Shown one piece after another: positions 53,917-61,811 of a DNA stretch of 64,000 bases (position 1 is the stretch's first letter; each line of letters opens with the position of its first letter). Under the pieces are notes generated by a model that worked only from the letters and a program-made list of their open reading frames with translations, did not search any database and had not been told where the DNA came from. Where the stretch lies: positions 135,539 through 199,538 of the forward strand of contig CAJMPR010000007.1 of NCBI GenBank assembly GCA_905215345.1, written 5' to 3'. This DNA is from an uncultured bacterium (lineage in GTDB: Bacteria; Bacteroidota; Bacteroidia; Bacteroidales; Bacteroidaceae). A program made the translations under genes and the position numbers.

Positions 53917-54687
53917 TTTCAGTCCTTCTTTCAGCTTCGTAATCGCCATTTGCGCATTTCCTTCGCTTTCATTGAGTAAAGTCACGAACCGGCTGCCTAT
54001 AATGGCTCCGGATGAGTTGGAGCAAGCAGCCTCGAATGTCTGTTTGTTACTGATACCAAAGCCTACCATGCGCGGATTACGCAGATTCATATCTTGTATC
54101 TTTTTGAAATAGGCTTGTTTATGGGTGTCGAAGTCTTGCTGCGCACCGGTAGTAGCTGCCGAAGATACCATGTAGATAAATCCGTCGGTGTGTGAGTCTA
54201 TTTCGCGTACACGTGCTTCACTGGTTTCGGGAGTGATAAGCATAATGACGCGGATATTGTATTGTTGTGCAATAGCCTTGTAACTTTCTTCATAGTCTTT
54301 GAAAGGCAAGTCAGGAATGATAACTCCGTCTATCCCACATTCTGCACATTTCCGGCAGAAAGCCTCGAAGCCGAACTGCATGATTGGGTTGAGATATCCC
54401 ATCAGGATAAGCGGAATACATACATCCCGGCGAATGTCACTCAGTTGTTCAAACAGCAGACGAAGTGACATTCCATTCCGTAAAGCGCAAGTCGCTGCAT
54501 CCTGTATAACAAGCCCGTCCGCCATCGGATCACTGAAAGGGATACCGATTTCTATCATATTGACTCCGTTCTTTTCGAGGGTGCGGATAACGTTGGCGGT
54601 ACCGTCAAGGGTAGGGCAGCCGGCACAAAAGTAGATAGACAGCAAATTTTTTGGGCTATCTTGAAATAGTTTATTAATGCGATTCAT
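53911..54687 (-). CDS. trpA: Tryptophan synthase alpha chain
   Basis: 258 residues. TIM barrel that splits indole-3-glycerol phosphate into indole and glyceraldehyde 3-phosphate; indole passes to TrpB. Motifs: IEIGIPFSDPMADG with the catalytic Asp, PLILMGYLNPI, GVIIPDLPFKDY and the phosphate loop GFGISNK. Last gene of the trp operon. Its stop TGA lies in the GTGATTAG repeat. Alpha and beta genes are at opposite ends of the operon, as in other Bacteroides. Confidence 0.95.
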   Translation of the reverse strand: MNRINKLFQDSPKNLLSIYFCAGCPTLDGTANVIRTLEKNGVNMIEIGIPFSDPMADGLVIQDAATCALRNGMSLRLLFEQLSDIRRDVCIPLILMGYLNPIMQFGFEAFCRKCAECGIDGVIIPDLPFKDYEESYKAIAQQYNIRVIMLITPETSEARVREIDSHTDGFIYMVSSAATTGAQQDFDTHKQAYFKKIQDMNLRNPRMVGFGISNKQTFEAACSNSSGAIIGSRFVTLLNESEGNAQMAITKLKEGLKE

Positions 54688-54717
54688 TGTTTTATGGGTA
54701 ATTTGGTTTATTATACA

Positions 54718-55332
54718 TTATCTTAGCTCATATAGAAACCTCCCGATGCGTTCCACATCTTTTATACCGGGACTTGTCTCAAAGCGGCTGTTGATATCTA
54801 CTCCTGCAAGGTGGGGGTGATGAAACTCGCGGATTGCTTTGGCACTGTAAGGATTGATTCCTCCGCTGAGCAGGAAAGGTGTTGTTTCACTGTAATAGCG
54901 GTTCAGTAAGCTCCAGTCGAACTGATTGCCCGAACCGCCATACTGTGGCGTTTTTGTGTCAAACAGGTAATAGTCGCACAATCCCTTATAGGCAGAAACT
55001 TCCGTCAAGTCTTTAGGTTGTGAGATGGAGAAAGCCTTGATAAGATGTAAACCGTTACTGTGCAGCGAACGGCAATACTCGGGCGACTCATTACCATGAA
55101 GCTGGATATAATTCAGTGCGAAACGGTCGGCATACATCAGGATGTCTTCCTTGTTCTCATTGACGAAAACGCCGACACGCTTTGCATGAATAGGCAGATA
55201 TTCAGGCATCTGGCACAGGCAACGGGGGGACTTGGGATAGAAGATGAAACCGATCATATCTACACCCAGTTGTTCTACGTTACGGATATTTTCCGCTTCG
55301 GTCATACCGCATACTTTGATGAGAGGAGTCAT
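54718..55332 (-). CDS. trpF: Phosphoribosylanthranilate isomerase
   Basis: 204 residues. Converts phosphoribosylanthranilate to CdRP by an Amadori rearrangement. Catalytic Cys in KVCGMTEAENI near the N terminus, Asp in LFDTKTPQYGGSG, and phosphate loops LSGGINPYSA and GVDINSRFE. A separate gene, not fused to trpC. A TTATAACTCATAACT-type repeat fills the gap to trpC (55336-55358). Confidence 0.95.
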   Translation of the reverse strand: MTPLIKVCGMTEAENIRNVEQLGVDMIGFIFYPKSPRCLCQMPEYLPIHAKRVGVFVNENKEDILMYADRFALNYIQLHGNESPEYCRSLHSNGLHLIKAFSISQPKDLTEVSAYKGLCDYYLFDTKTPQYGGSGNQFDWSLLNRYYSETTPFLLSGGINPYSAKAIREFHHPHLAGVDINSRFETSPGIKDVERIGRFLYELR

Positions 55333-55335
55333 TTT

Positions 55336-55358
55336 AGTTATGAGTTATAAGTTATGAG
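55336..55358. repeat. AT-rich gene-end repeat, copy between trpC and trpF
   Basis: AGTTATGAGTTATAAGTTAT on the plus strand, the same family as the copies at bioF, bioBA and trpB, here lying just upstream of trpF. Confidence 0.7.
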
Positions 55359-55368
55359 ATGTTCTTTG

Positions 55369-56214
55369 CTAACTTTCTATTTGAGAGATAAAGGCTTTCA
55401 GGGTTTCTCCCGGCTGCCGGGTTTTCATGAATGTTTCTCCTATGAGGAATCCCCGGAAACCGGCGGAACGCAACTCGCGAATCGTTTCAGGTTGGGAGAT
55501 ACCGCTTTCGGAGACGAGCAGGGGTGAGCCACCTTTATTGTCTGAACTTTCAGTTGTACCCGATGTAACTTGTCGAAGTTGTTCCGCTATTCTGAAAGAA
55601 TTTTCCACGTCAGTGACAAAGGTACCAAGATTTCGATTATTTACGCCTATCATATCCACATTATTATTAATATAGACCAGCTCGTTGGGACTGTGGATTT
55701 CAAGCAGCACTTCCAAATCCAGTGCGTGGGCCTGGTGGGTGAGTGTGGCGCACTCTTCCGGTGTCAGGCAGGCGGCAATCAGCAATACGGCATCCGCACC
55801 TACGATGCGTGCTTGCAGCAACTGATATTCGTCAATGATAAAGTCCTTTCGTAAGATAGGGATATTGACAAACGGACGTGCCGTGCGGATGTCCCGTAGC
55901 GAACCGCCGAAGAATTTTTCATCCGTCAGTATAGAAAGTACGGAAGCCCCGGCAGCTTCGTAGGAAGCCGGAATATCTTCAGCTTTAGCTGTTTCGTGTA
56001 TCCATTCTTTTGAGGGGGAGCGACGTTTAAACTCGGCAATGATACCTGTAGGCGAAGCGGCAAGCGCCTGCTTCATGCTACGATGCGGAACCTTGTCGTT
56101 TTCTTCCGCTAACGTCCTTACTTGTTCACGCAAATGTTCCGGTGAAACGGCTTGTTTTTGCAATTCCACTTCGATGCGTTTATGGTCGATGATGTCAGAT
56201 AATATGTCAGTCAT
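55369..56214 (-). CDS. trpC: Indole-3-glycerol phosphate synthase
   Basis: 281 residues. Closes the indole ring by decarboxylating CdRP. Motifs: EFKRRSPSKEWI with catalytic Lys, ILRKDFIIDEYQL, GVNNRNLGTF and LVSESGISQPE. Slightly longer than usual (about 260) because of a Ser/Thr/Gly-rich insert near residue 215. It begins seven bases after trpD. Confidence 0.95.
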   Translation of the reverse strand: MTDILSDIIDHKRIEVELQKQAVSPEHLREQVRTLAEENDKVPHRSMKQALAASPTGIIAEFKRRSPSKEWIHETAKAEDIPASYEAAGASVLSILTDEKFFGGSLRDIRTARPFVNIPILRKDFIIDEYQLLQARIVGADAVLLIAACLTPEECATLTHQAHALDLEVLLEIHSPNELVYINNNVDMIGVNNRNLGTFVTDVENSFRIAEQLRQVTSGTTESSDNKGGSPLLVSESGISQPETIRELRSAGFRGFLIGETFMKTRQPGETLKAFISQIES

Positions 56215-56220
56215 ATTCTT

Positions 56221-57216
56221 TTAACTATTAATTAATATAAACTTCTTCAGCGTCTCCATCGCCCGTCCGCTTTCCAGCGACTCACGGGCAATGGCGATAC
56301 ACTCTTCGATTTCCTTCTCCGGCTCCATCACCTGAATGGCGAAAGCAGCATTGACAATGACGCATTGCGTCTGTGAAGCTTCTGCCCGGTTACTCAGGAT
56401 ATTGTCGAAAATACGTGCGGCATCTTCCTTACATGCACCACCTGAGAGTTCTTCAGGTTGTACAGCCTTAAAGCCGAGTGCTTGCGGACGATAGATACGT
56501 TCATAATTACGTGTCATCACCTTGAACTCATCCGTCAGTGAGATTTCATCGTAGCTGTCCAGGCTGTTCACAACCGCAAAATCGATGCCGAGCTTGTAGA
56601 ATACATTCGTGTAGAGACGCATTTGTGAGAGGTCGGCTACTCCGAGTAACTGATAAGTCGGTTTACAGGGATTTACCAACGGACCAAGTAGATTGAATAA
56701 CGTACGTACCCCCAAAGCCTTGCGCACAGGGCCTACAAATTTCATGGCGGGATTGAACAGTTGTGCATGCAGGTAAGCAATGTTGCATTCCTCCATGCTC
56801 CGTTTAAGGGTATCCGGGTTATTGGTGAAACGCACACCGTGTTGCTCTATCACGTTACTTGCTCCACTGACGGAGGTCGCACCGTAATTGCCATGTTTAG
56901 CCACTTTATATCCTGCCCCTGCCACAACAAAACAGGCACAGGTTGAGATATTGAATGTATTCTTTCCATCTCCGCCCGTCCCTACGATGTCAATGGGACG
57001 ATAGGGCGCGAAGTCTATGGGGATGCGAGTCTCCATAAGTGCTTCGCAGAATCCGGTTAGTTCGTCTACGGTGATGCCACGCATCTGGAATGCAGTGAGT
57101 AACGCTGCGATTTGTGCCTCGGGATACATTTCCCGGGTTATATTGAGGAGTATCTGTTTCGTTTCCTCCGATGTAAGCTCTTCGTGGTTGAAGAGGCGGG
57201 TTAATATAGCTTTCAT
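56221..57216 (-). CDS. trpD: Anthranilate phosphoribosyltransferase
   Basis: 331 residues. Joins anthranilate with PRPP. The N-terminal helical domain is followed by the PRPP loop DIVGTGGDGKNTFNIST and KHGNYGATSVSGASNVIEQH. Not fused to TrpG, which is a separate gene upstream. Confidence 0.96.
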   Translation of the reverse strand: MKAILTRLFNHEELTSEETKQILLNITREMYPEAQIAALLTAFQMRGITVDELTGFCEALMETRIPIDFAPYRPIDIVGTGGDGKNTFNISTCACFVVAGAGYKVAKHGNYGATSVSGASNVIEQHGVRFTNNPDTLKRSMEECNIAYLHAQLFNPAMKFVGPVRKALGVRTLFNLLGPLVNPCKPTYQLLGVADLSQMRLYTNVFYKLGIDFAVVNSLDSYDEISLTDEFKVMTRNYERIYRPQALGFKAVQPEELSGGACKEDAARIFDNILSNRAEASQTQCVIVNAAFAIQVMEPEKEIEECIAIARESLESGRAMETLKKFILINS

Positions 57217-57283
57217 AGGATTACCTTGAATATAAATTCAATTTTAGTTTTTAATATAAATGGGGAGTTTGACATGTATAGCT

Positions 57284-57850
57284 TTAAACACCTTGCAACC
57301 AGTTCTTCACAATCAGTCTGCCGTCCGGTGTCAGTACAGATTCCGGATGGAACTGTATCCCGTGAATATCATATGTCCGGTGCTTCAACGCCATTATTTG
57401 TCCTTCCGGGCTGACAGCCGTCACCACCAACTCTCCGGGCAAACTTTCCGTATCCACTACCCACGAATGATAACGTCCCACCGGTAACTCTTCCGGCAAT
57501 CCACGGAAAATGTAGTCCGGCTCAACCAACCGTATATTCGTCTGTACTCCGTGAAATACATCACTCAGGTTAATAAGTGTTCCACCAAATACCTGTCCGA
57601 TAGCCTGCTCACCCAAGCATACGCCAAGTATCGGTTTCTTCCCTGCATACGTGCGGATTACATCCAGCAACAACCCTGCTTCTTCGGGAATACCCGGACC
57701 GGGTGAAAGGATTATTTTATCGTATGCTTCCAACTCCTCTAAACAAAACCGGTCATTGCGCAGCACATCCACTTCTGCACCGAGCTCTTTTACCAGGTGA
57801 GAGAGATTGTAAGTGAAGGAGTCGTAGTTATCTATGATTACTGTTTTCAT
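57284..57850 (-). CDS. trpG: Anthranilate synthase component II (glutamine amidotransferase)
   Basis: 188 residues. Supplies ammonia from glutamine to TrpE. Class I amidotransferase with nucleophile Cys in LGVCLGEQAIGQ, and His-Glu in GIQFHPESVLTP; the oxyanion loop SPGPGIPEEAG is present. It may also serve aminodeoxychorismate synthase, which is not encoded nearby. Confidence 0.95.
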   Translation of the reverse strand: MKTVIIDNYDSFTYNLSHLVKELGAEVDVLRNDRFCLEELEAYDKIILSPGPGIPEEAGLLLDVIRTYAGKKPILGVCLGEQAIGQVFGGTLINLSDVFHGVQTNIRLVEPDYIFRGLPEELPVGRYHSWVVDTESLPGELVVTAVSPEGQIMALKHRTYDIHGIQFHPESVLTPDGRLIVKNWLQGV

Positions 57851-57947
57851 TGTTTTCTATTTTACTAAGTCATGCATTAATTTAAACAGGCTCTAAATGA
57901 TAATTCGCCTGTATACCGGATGGCAATCTTGCCGGGGCGCTGCGTCC

Positions 57948-59348
57948 CTACATCTTTTCCGCCATTACAATCGCTTTTTTCAGCGCTCCCAGCTTGTTGT
58001 TTACTTCCTGCAACTCATATTCCTCATTACTCTTGGCTACGATGCCTCCTCCTGCCTGAAACCACAAGACACCGTTGCGGCTCACGAATGTGCGGATCGT
58101 TATCGCCTGATTCAAGCTGCCATTTAGCCCGATAAAGCCGATGCAGCCACCATATGCACCCCGGTTATGCGGTTCCAGTTCACTGATAAGCTGCATGGCA
58201 CGTACCTTGGGTGCACCGCTCAGTGTCCCTGCCGGAAACGTATCGACGAATGCCTTGATAGGGTCTGCATCCTCATCCAGCGTACCGCTTACACGGCTCA
58301 CGAGGTGGATTACATGGCTGTAATATTGCATCTCTTTGTAAAAGTCCACCTTTACATCGTGGCAGTTGCGGCTGAGGTCATTACGGGCAAGGTCTACCAA
58401 CATTACGTGCTCGGCATTCTCTTTCGGGTCATCGTGTAGATAGCGGGCATTGACCGCATCCTGTTCAGGGTCGCCCGTTCGCTTTGTAGTGCCTGCAATG
58501 GGGTCTATATAGGCATGGCGTCCCTCGATGCGGCAATGCGTCTCCGGTGAAGAACCAAAGATACGGAAACCGCCGAAATCGAAGTAGAATAGGTAGGGAG
58601 AGGGGTTGATGCTACGTAGGGCACGATAGAGCTTGAAATCATCGCCTACGAAACGTTGTTCGAAACGGCGGGAGAGGACAATCTGGAAAACATCACCTCG
58701 CAGACAGTGGGTAATTCCCTGGCGGATATTCGCCTTGTGCTCCTCATCTGTCAACGAAGAAGTCGTCTCGCCCACGGCACGGAAATCATAAGCGGTGTAG
58801 TTGCGATTGTGAATAGCTTTCTGCACTTTGTCCAGTTCGCTTTTCTCTTCGGGAGCCAACATCTCAAGCAACAGCATTTCGTTTTTGAAATCATTAAAGA
58901 CGATGAGATACTTATATAATATGTATAGCATATCCGGTGCGTCGTTTGTAGCTTCACGGCTGTCTTTCACCGGAATGTTCTCAAAGTAGCGTACGGCATT
59001 GAAAGATGTGTAGCCGTACAGACCGCAGTAATTGCTGTATTCACCTTCCACTTTAAAACAATTCAGAAAGTCATGCAAGGCATTCTCCACACGATATTCT
59101 TCGGTCACGGGGCGTTCTTCGCGTGCACCGTCGGGCAGACGGAAGATTGCTCTACCGTGCTCGATGCTCACGCTTGCCACCGGACAAAGTCCGATGAACG
59201 AACGGTTGTTCTCACTGCCGTGATAATCGGAACTCTCCATTAATGTGCTTTGAGGGAATATATCGCGTACTTTCAAATAAGTACTTACCGGAGTATGCAA
59301 GTCGCCGAGTACCGTCCGGCTGATGGTTGTATAATTGAATGTTTTCAT
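57948..59348 (-). CDS. trpE: Anthranilate synthase component I
   Basis: 466 residues from ATG 59348 (MKTFNYTTISRTVLGD). Converts chorismate to anthranilate. The N-terminal part carries LMESSDYHGSENNRSFIG, the region that binds feedback Trp in this family (Ser of LLES type). The C-terminal chorismate-binding domain has DPIAGTTKRTGDPEQD, NAEHVMLVDLARNDLSR and FPAGTLSGAPKVRAM. It lies four bases after a gene-end repeat that closes trpB. Confidence 0.95.
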   Translation of the reverse strand: MKTFNYTTISRTVLGDLHTPVSTYLKVRDIFPQSTLMESSDYHGSENNRSFIGLCPVASVSIEHGRAIFRLPDGAREERPVTEEYRVENALHDFLNCFKVEGEYSNYCGLYGYTSFNAVRYFENIPVKDSREATNDAPDMLYILYKYLIVFNDFKNEMLLLEMLAPEEKSELDKVQKAIHNRNYTAYDFRAVGETTSSLTDEEHKANIRQGITHCLRGDVFQIVLSRRFEQRFVGDDFKLYRALRSINPSPYLFYFDFGGFRIFGSSPETHCRIEGRHAYIDPIAGTTKRTGDPEQDAVNARYLHDDPKENAEHVMLVDLARNDLSRNCHDVKVDFYKEMQYYSHVIHLVSRVSGTLDEDADPIKAFVDTFPAGTLSGAPKVRAMQLISELEPHNRGAYGGCIGFIGLNGSLNQAITIRTFVSRNGVLWFQAGGGIVAKSNEEYELQEVNNKLGALKKAIVMAEKM

Positions 59349-59352
59349 AATC

Positions 59353-59376
59353 AATGACTCATAACTTATAACTCAA
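59353..59376. repeat. AT-rich gene-end repeat, copy at trpB end
   Basis: On the minus strand TTGAGTTATAAGTTATGAGT, which gives the last five codons (LSYKL) and the TGA stop of trpB and the spacer before trpE. Confidence 0.72.
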
Positions 59377-60537
59377 ATACGTCTCCACATCTTTATCTCC
59401 CCGTCCCGATACAGTTAGCACCACCACATCCTCAGGCTTGAAGTTTATCTTTTCCAATGCTCCTAATGCATGTGCGCTTTCCAAGGCGGGGATGATACCT
59501 TCAAGTTTCGTCAATTCGTAGGCGGCGCGTATCGCTTCGTCATCATTGATAGAGACTACGATGGCACGCTTTTGTGCAGCCAGGTTGGCATGCATGGGGC
59601 CGATGCCCGGATAATCCAGTCCGGCAGAGATGGAGTAAGGTTCTTCTATCTGTCCGTCCTCGTTTTGAATGACATAAGTACGTGCCCCGTGTATGATTCC
59701 CATCTTGCCCAATGCGATGGTAGCCGCCGTCATACCCGTTTCCACTCCCTTGCCACCGGCTTCGGCAAGGACAATTTGTACACGCGTGTCGTCAATGTAA
59801 TGGTAAATAGTACCGGCTGCGTTGCTTCCGCCGCCTACACAAGCTATGAGGTAATCAGGACAGTCGCATCCTTCCTTTTCCAACAACTGCTTCTTTATTT
59901 CTTCACTGATGACCGATTGCAGGCGTGCCACCATGTCAGGGTAAGGGTGTGGCCCTACGGTAGAACCTATAATGTAATAGGTGTCCGACGGATGACAACA
60001 CCAGTCGCGTATTGCCTCGTTGGTAGCGTCCTTCAACGTCATGTTGCCACTTGTCACCGGCACTACCGTAGCTCCCAGCATCTTCATCTTCTCTACGTTG
60101 ATGTGCTGGCGCTCCACGTCCGTTTTACCCATATATACAATACACTCCATGTTCATCAGAGCGCATACGGTGGCGGTGGCTACGCCATGCTGTCCGGCTC
60201 CGGTTTCGGCTATAATGCGGTGTTTTCCCATGCGGCGGGCCAAGAGAATCTGTCCGATGGTATTATTGATTTTATGCGCGCCGGTGTGGTTCAAATCCTC
60301 CCGTTTCAGGTAGATTTTGCAACCATATTTTTCCGAGAGGCGGTGTGCCGGATAGAGTGGGGAAGGACGCCCTACGTAATCACGCAGCAACTGGTCGTAT
60401 TCGCGTTTAAAACTCTCACTTTGCAGCACTTCAAGATAAGTCTTCTGCAACTCTTCCACACATTTGTGGAGTATTTCGGGAACATACGCTCCACCGAATT
60501 CTCCGTAATAACCGTCTTTGTCAACTAAGAAACTCAT
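59359..60537 (-). CDS. trpB: Tryptophan synthase beta chain
   Basis: 392 residues. PLP enzyme that joins indole with serine. The cofactor Lys is in REDLNHTGAHKINNT; the phosphate loop CVGGGSNAAG and the late GRGDKD are present. Full-length TrpB1 type. First gene of the operon. The last residues LSYKL come from an intergenic repeat; typical TrpB proteins end shortly after GRGDKDV...YL, so the tail is an addition of three or four residues. Confidence 0.96.
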   Translation of the reverse strand: MSFLVDKDGYYGEFGGAYVPEILHKCVEELQKTYLEVLQSESFKREYDQLLRDYVGRPSPLYPAHRLSEKYGCKIYLKREDLNHTGAHKINNTIGQILLARRMGKHRIIAETGAGQHGVATATVCALMNMECIVYMGKTDVERQHINVEKMKMLGATVVPVTSGNMTLKDATNEAIRDWCCHPSDTYYIIGSTVGPHPYPDMVARLQSVISEEIKKQLLEKEGCDCPDYLIACVGGGSNAAGTIYHYIDDTRVQIVLAEAGGKGVETGMTAATIALGKMGIIHGARTYVIQNEDGQIEEPYSISAGLDYPGIGPMHANLAAQKRAIVVSINDDEAIRAAYELTKLEGIIPALESAHALGALEKINFKPEDVVVLTVSGRGDKDVETYLSYKL

Positions 60538-60604
60538 AATTGTTTTTACTATTTAATTATTTACTGTTTTTCTTTGTGTCGAGCCTGTGACGGGGCGCTA
60601 AACG

Positions 60605-60641
60605 AAAAGAGCCCTGTCGCAGGTTGCGACAGGGCTCTTTT
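60605..60641 (-). terminator. Attenuator terminator in the trp leader
   Basis: A 17-bp perfect stem (AAAAGAGCCCTGTCGCA with TGCGACAGGGCTCTTTT) and a three-base loop, followed on the minus strand by TTTTCGTTT. It stands between the leader peptide and trpB, where it can stop transcription early. The T8 on the other strand would also let it end plus-strand transcripts. Confidence 0.85.
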
Positions 60642-60687
60642 TTTTATTTTATCATATATTACATATATACATACGAGCGCTGCTCCC

Positions 60688-60747
60688 TTACGACTGTCGG
60701 AGTTGTAATGAGCGCCACCAATATGTATTTACTAATATTGTTTTCAT
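60688..60747 (-). CDS. trpL: trp leader peptide with two adjacent Trp codons
   Basis: 19 residues, MKTILVNTYWWRSLQLRQS, start ATG at 60747-60745 and stop TAA at 60690-60688. Trp codons 10 and 11 lie at 60720-60715. Just after them the sequence CGACAG (60694-60699, minus) can pair with CTGTCG in the 5' arm of the terminator (60627-60632). A ribosome waiting at the Trp codons would leave CGACAG free to form an antiterminator; a ribosome reaching the stop would cover it. This is the classical attenuation layout and fits the known Bacteroid-trp RNA motif, as far as I can judge by eye. Confidence 0.85.
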   Translation of the reverse strand: MKTILVNTYWWRSLQLRQS

Positions 60748-60771
60748 TGTCTTTTTTTGTTTTAACGTTGG

Positions 60772-60802
60772 CAAATATAATCACTTTGTTTGTAACGCCA
60801 AA
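60772..60802 (-). promoter_or_regulatory. trp operon promoter
   Basis: On the minus strand TTTG (60802-60799) and TATATTTG (60779-60772) are spaced by exactly 19 bp, the Bacteroides consensus. Start near 60765 gives a leader of about 225 nt with the leader peptide and attenuator. Confidence 0.75.
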
Positions 60803-60904
60803 ATAAATCTTACTTTTTTTGCATATAAGAACAATTTTCTTAAAATTTTGTTCTGTAATGAAGCTAACGACTATTATTTACTATTAAAAAGAAAGGAACA
60901 AACT

Positions 60905-61012
60905 ATGAAACGAAAACAGTTAATCGCTTTGGGCGTGGTTATTGCAATTATACTTCTTTTATATTGGCTTTTTATAGCTGAAGATTTGAATGCATGGCTC
61001 GGTACAAATTAA
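60905..61012 (+). CDS. Small single-helix membrane protein, 35 residues
   Basis: MKRKQLIALGVVIAIILLLY and then WLFIAEDLNAWLGTN: a basic N terminus, one membrane helix (about residues 6-23) and a short acidic end, so the C terminus probably faces the periplasm. ATG start at 60905, 67 bp before the DUF308 gene on the same strand. Similar short frames occur in Bacteroides, but I cannot name a family. No function is proposed; translation is not certain. Confidence 0.5.
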   Translation: MKRKQLIALGVVIAIILLLYWLFIAEDLNAWLGTN

Positions 61013-61079
61013 TATTTTCAGGTCTTTCCCGCGGGATAGTTCGGATAAATAATGTATCTTCGCAAAAAATCATAAACTC

Positions 61080-61664
61080 ATGAAAGGAATAAGTTATTCA
61101 TTTTTACGTGCGGTATGTGCACTGGTTATCGGCTTGGTACTGGTGATGTTTCCCGATCAGGCAGGTGATTATTTTGTGATTACGATAGGTGTTATTTTCC
61201 TTGTGCCATCGCTTATCAGTATTATAGGATATTATGCCCAGAATTCCGAGATGCGTCGTCGTTTCCCGATAGAAGGTGTTGGCAGCATGCTGTTCGGTTT
61301 GTGGCTGATTATTATGCCGGGCTTCTTTGCCGATTTGCTGACGTTTGTACTGGGCTTTATCCTTGTGATGGGTGGTGTGCAGCAGATAGCGTCACTTTCG
61401 GCGGCACGTCGCTGGATGCAGGTTCCCACCGGATTCTATATTGTTCCGGTATTGATTTTGATTGCCGGACTGATTGCGTTGTTCAATCCAACGGGGGTAC
61501 GTTCTACGGCATTCATCATTATTGGAGTCAGTAGTATAATCTATGCGGTTTCGGAGTTGATAAACTGGTTCAAGTTTACTCGTCTCCGGCCTAAGACACC
61601 AATTTCGTCGGGAAAGGCTGCGAAGGAGGATGATAATATTGAAGATGCGGAAATTATAGAATGA
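61080..61664 (+). CDS. DUF308 / HdeD-like membrane protein
   Basis: 194 residues with six hydrophobic segments grouped as three hairpins (LRAVCALVIGLVLVMFPDQA; ITIGVIFLVPSLISIIGYYA; and later pairs). This is the repeat pattern of DUF308 proteins, of which E. coli HdeD is linked to acid tolerance. The C terminus is charged and cytoplasmic (GKAAKEDDNIEDAEIIE). The precise role is unknown. Ends at a terminator at 61760. Confidence 0.8.
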   Translation: MKGISYSFLRAVCALVIGLVLVMFPDQAGDYFVITIGVIFLVPSLISIIGYYAQNSEMRRRFPIEGVGSMLFGLWLIIMPGFFADLLTFVLGFILVMGGVQQIASLSAARRWMQVPTGFYIVPVLILIAGLIALFNPTGVRSTAFIIIGVSSIIYAVSELINWFKFTRLRPKTPISSGKAAKEDDNIEDAEIIE

Positions 61665-61759
61665 TTACGATGTTGTCTGCCATACTTGTTTCTGTGTTGT
61701 TTTAAAAAGGAAAGGAGTAAGTATGGAATTGGTAGTATTATTTGGCTCTTTATAAAATA

Positions 61760-61792
61760 TAAAGCCTCGTTTTTATGCGAGGCTTTTTTTAT
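61760..61792 (+). terminator. Terminator after the DUF308 gene
   Basis: AAAGCCTCG pairs with CGAGGCTTT, followed by TTTTAT; the A-rich left side also serves the convergent fimbrillin gene. Confidence 0.85.
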
Positions 61793-61811
61793 GGTTCTAT
61801 TTTCCACCACC

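Noticed and set aside
59470..60528. 352-codon plus-strand frame opposite trpB
   Set aside because: Antisense shadow of a conserved enzyme gene; the composition follows from trpB codons.
5145..61079. tRNA or rRNA genes in the intergenic gaps
   Set aside because: I scanned all gaps by eye and saw no cloverleaf-like or rRNA-like sequence.
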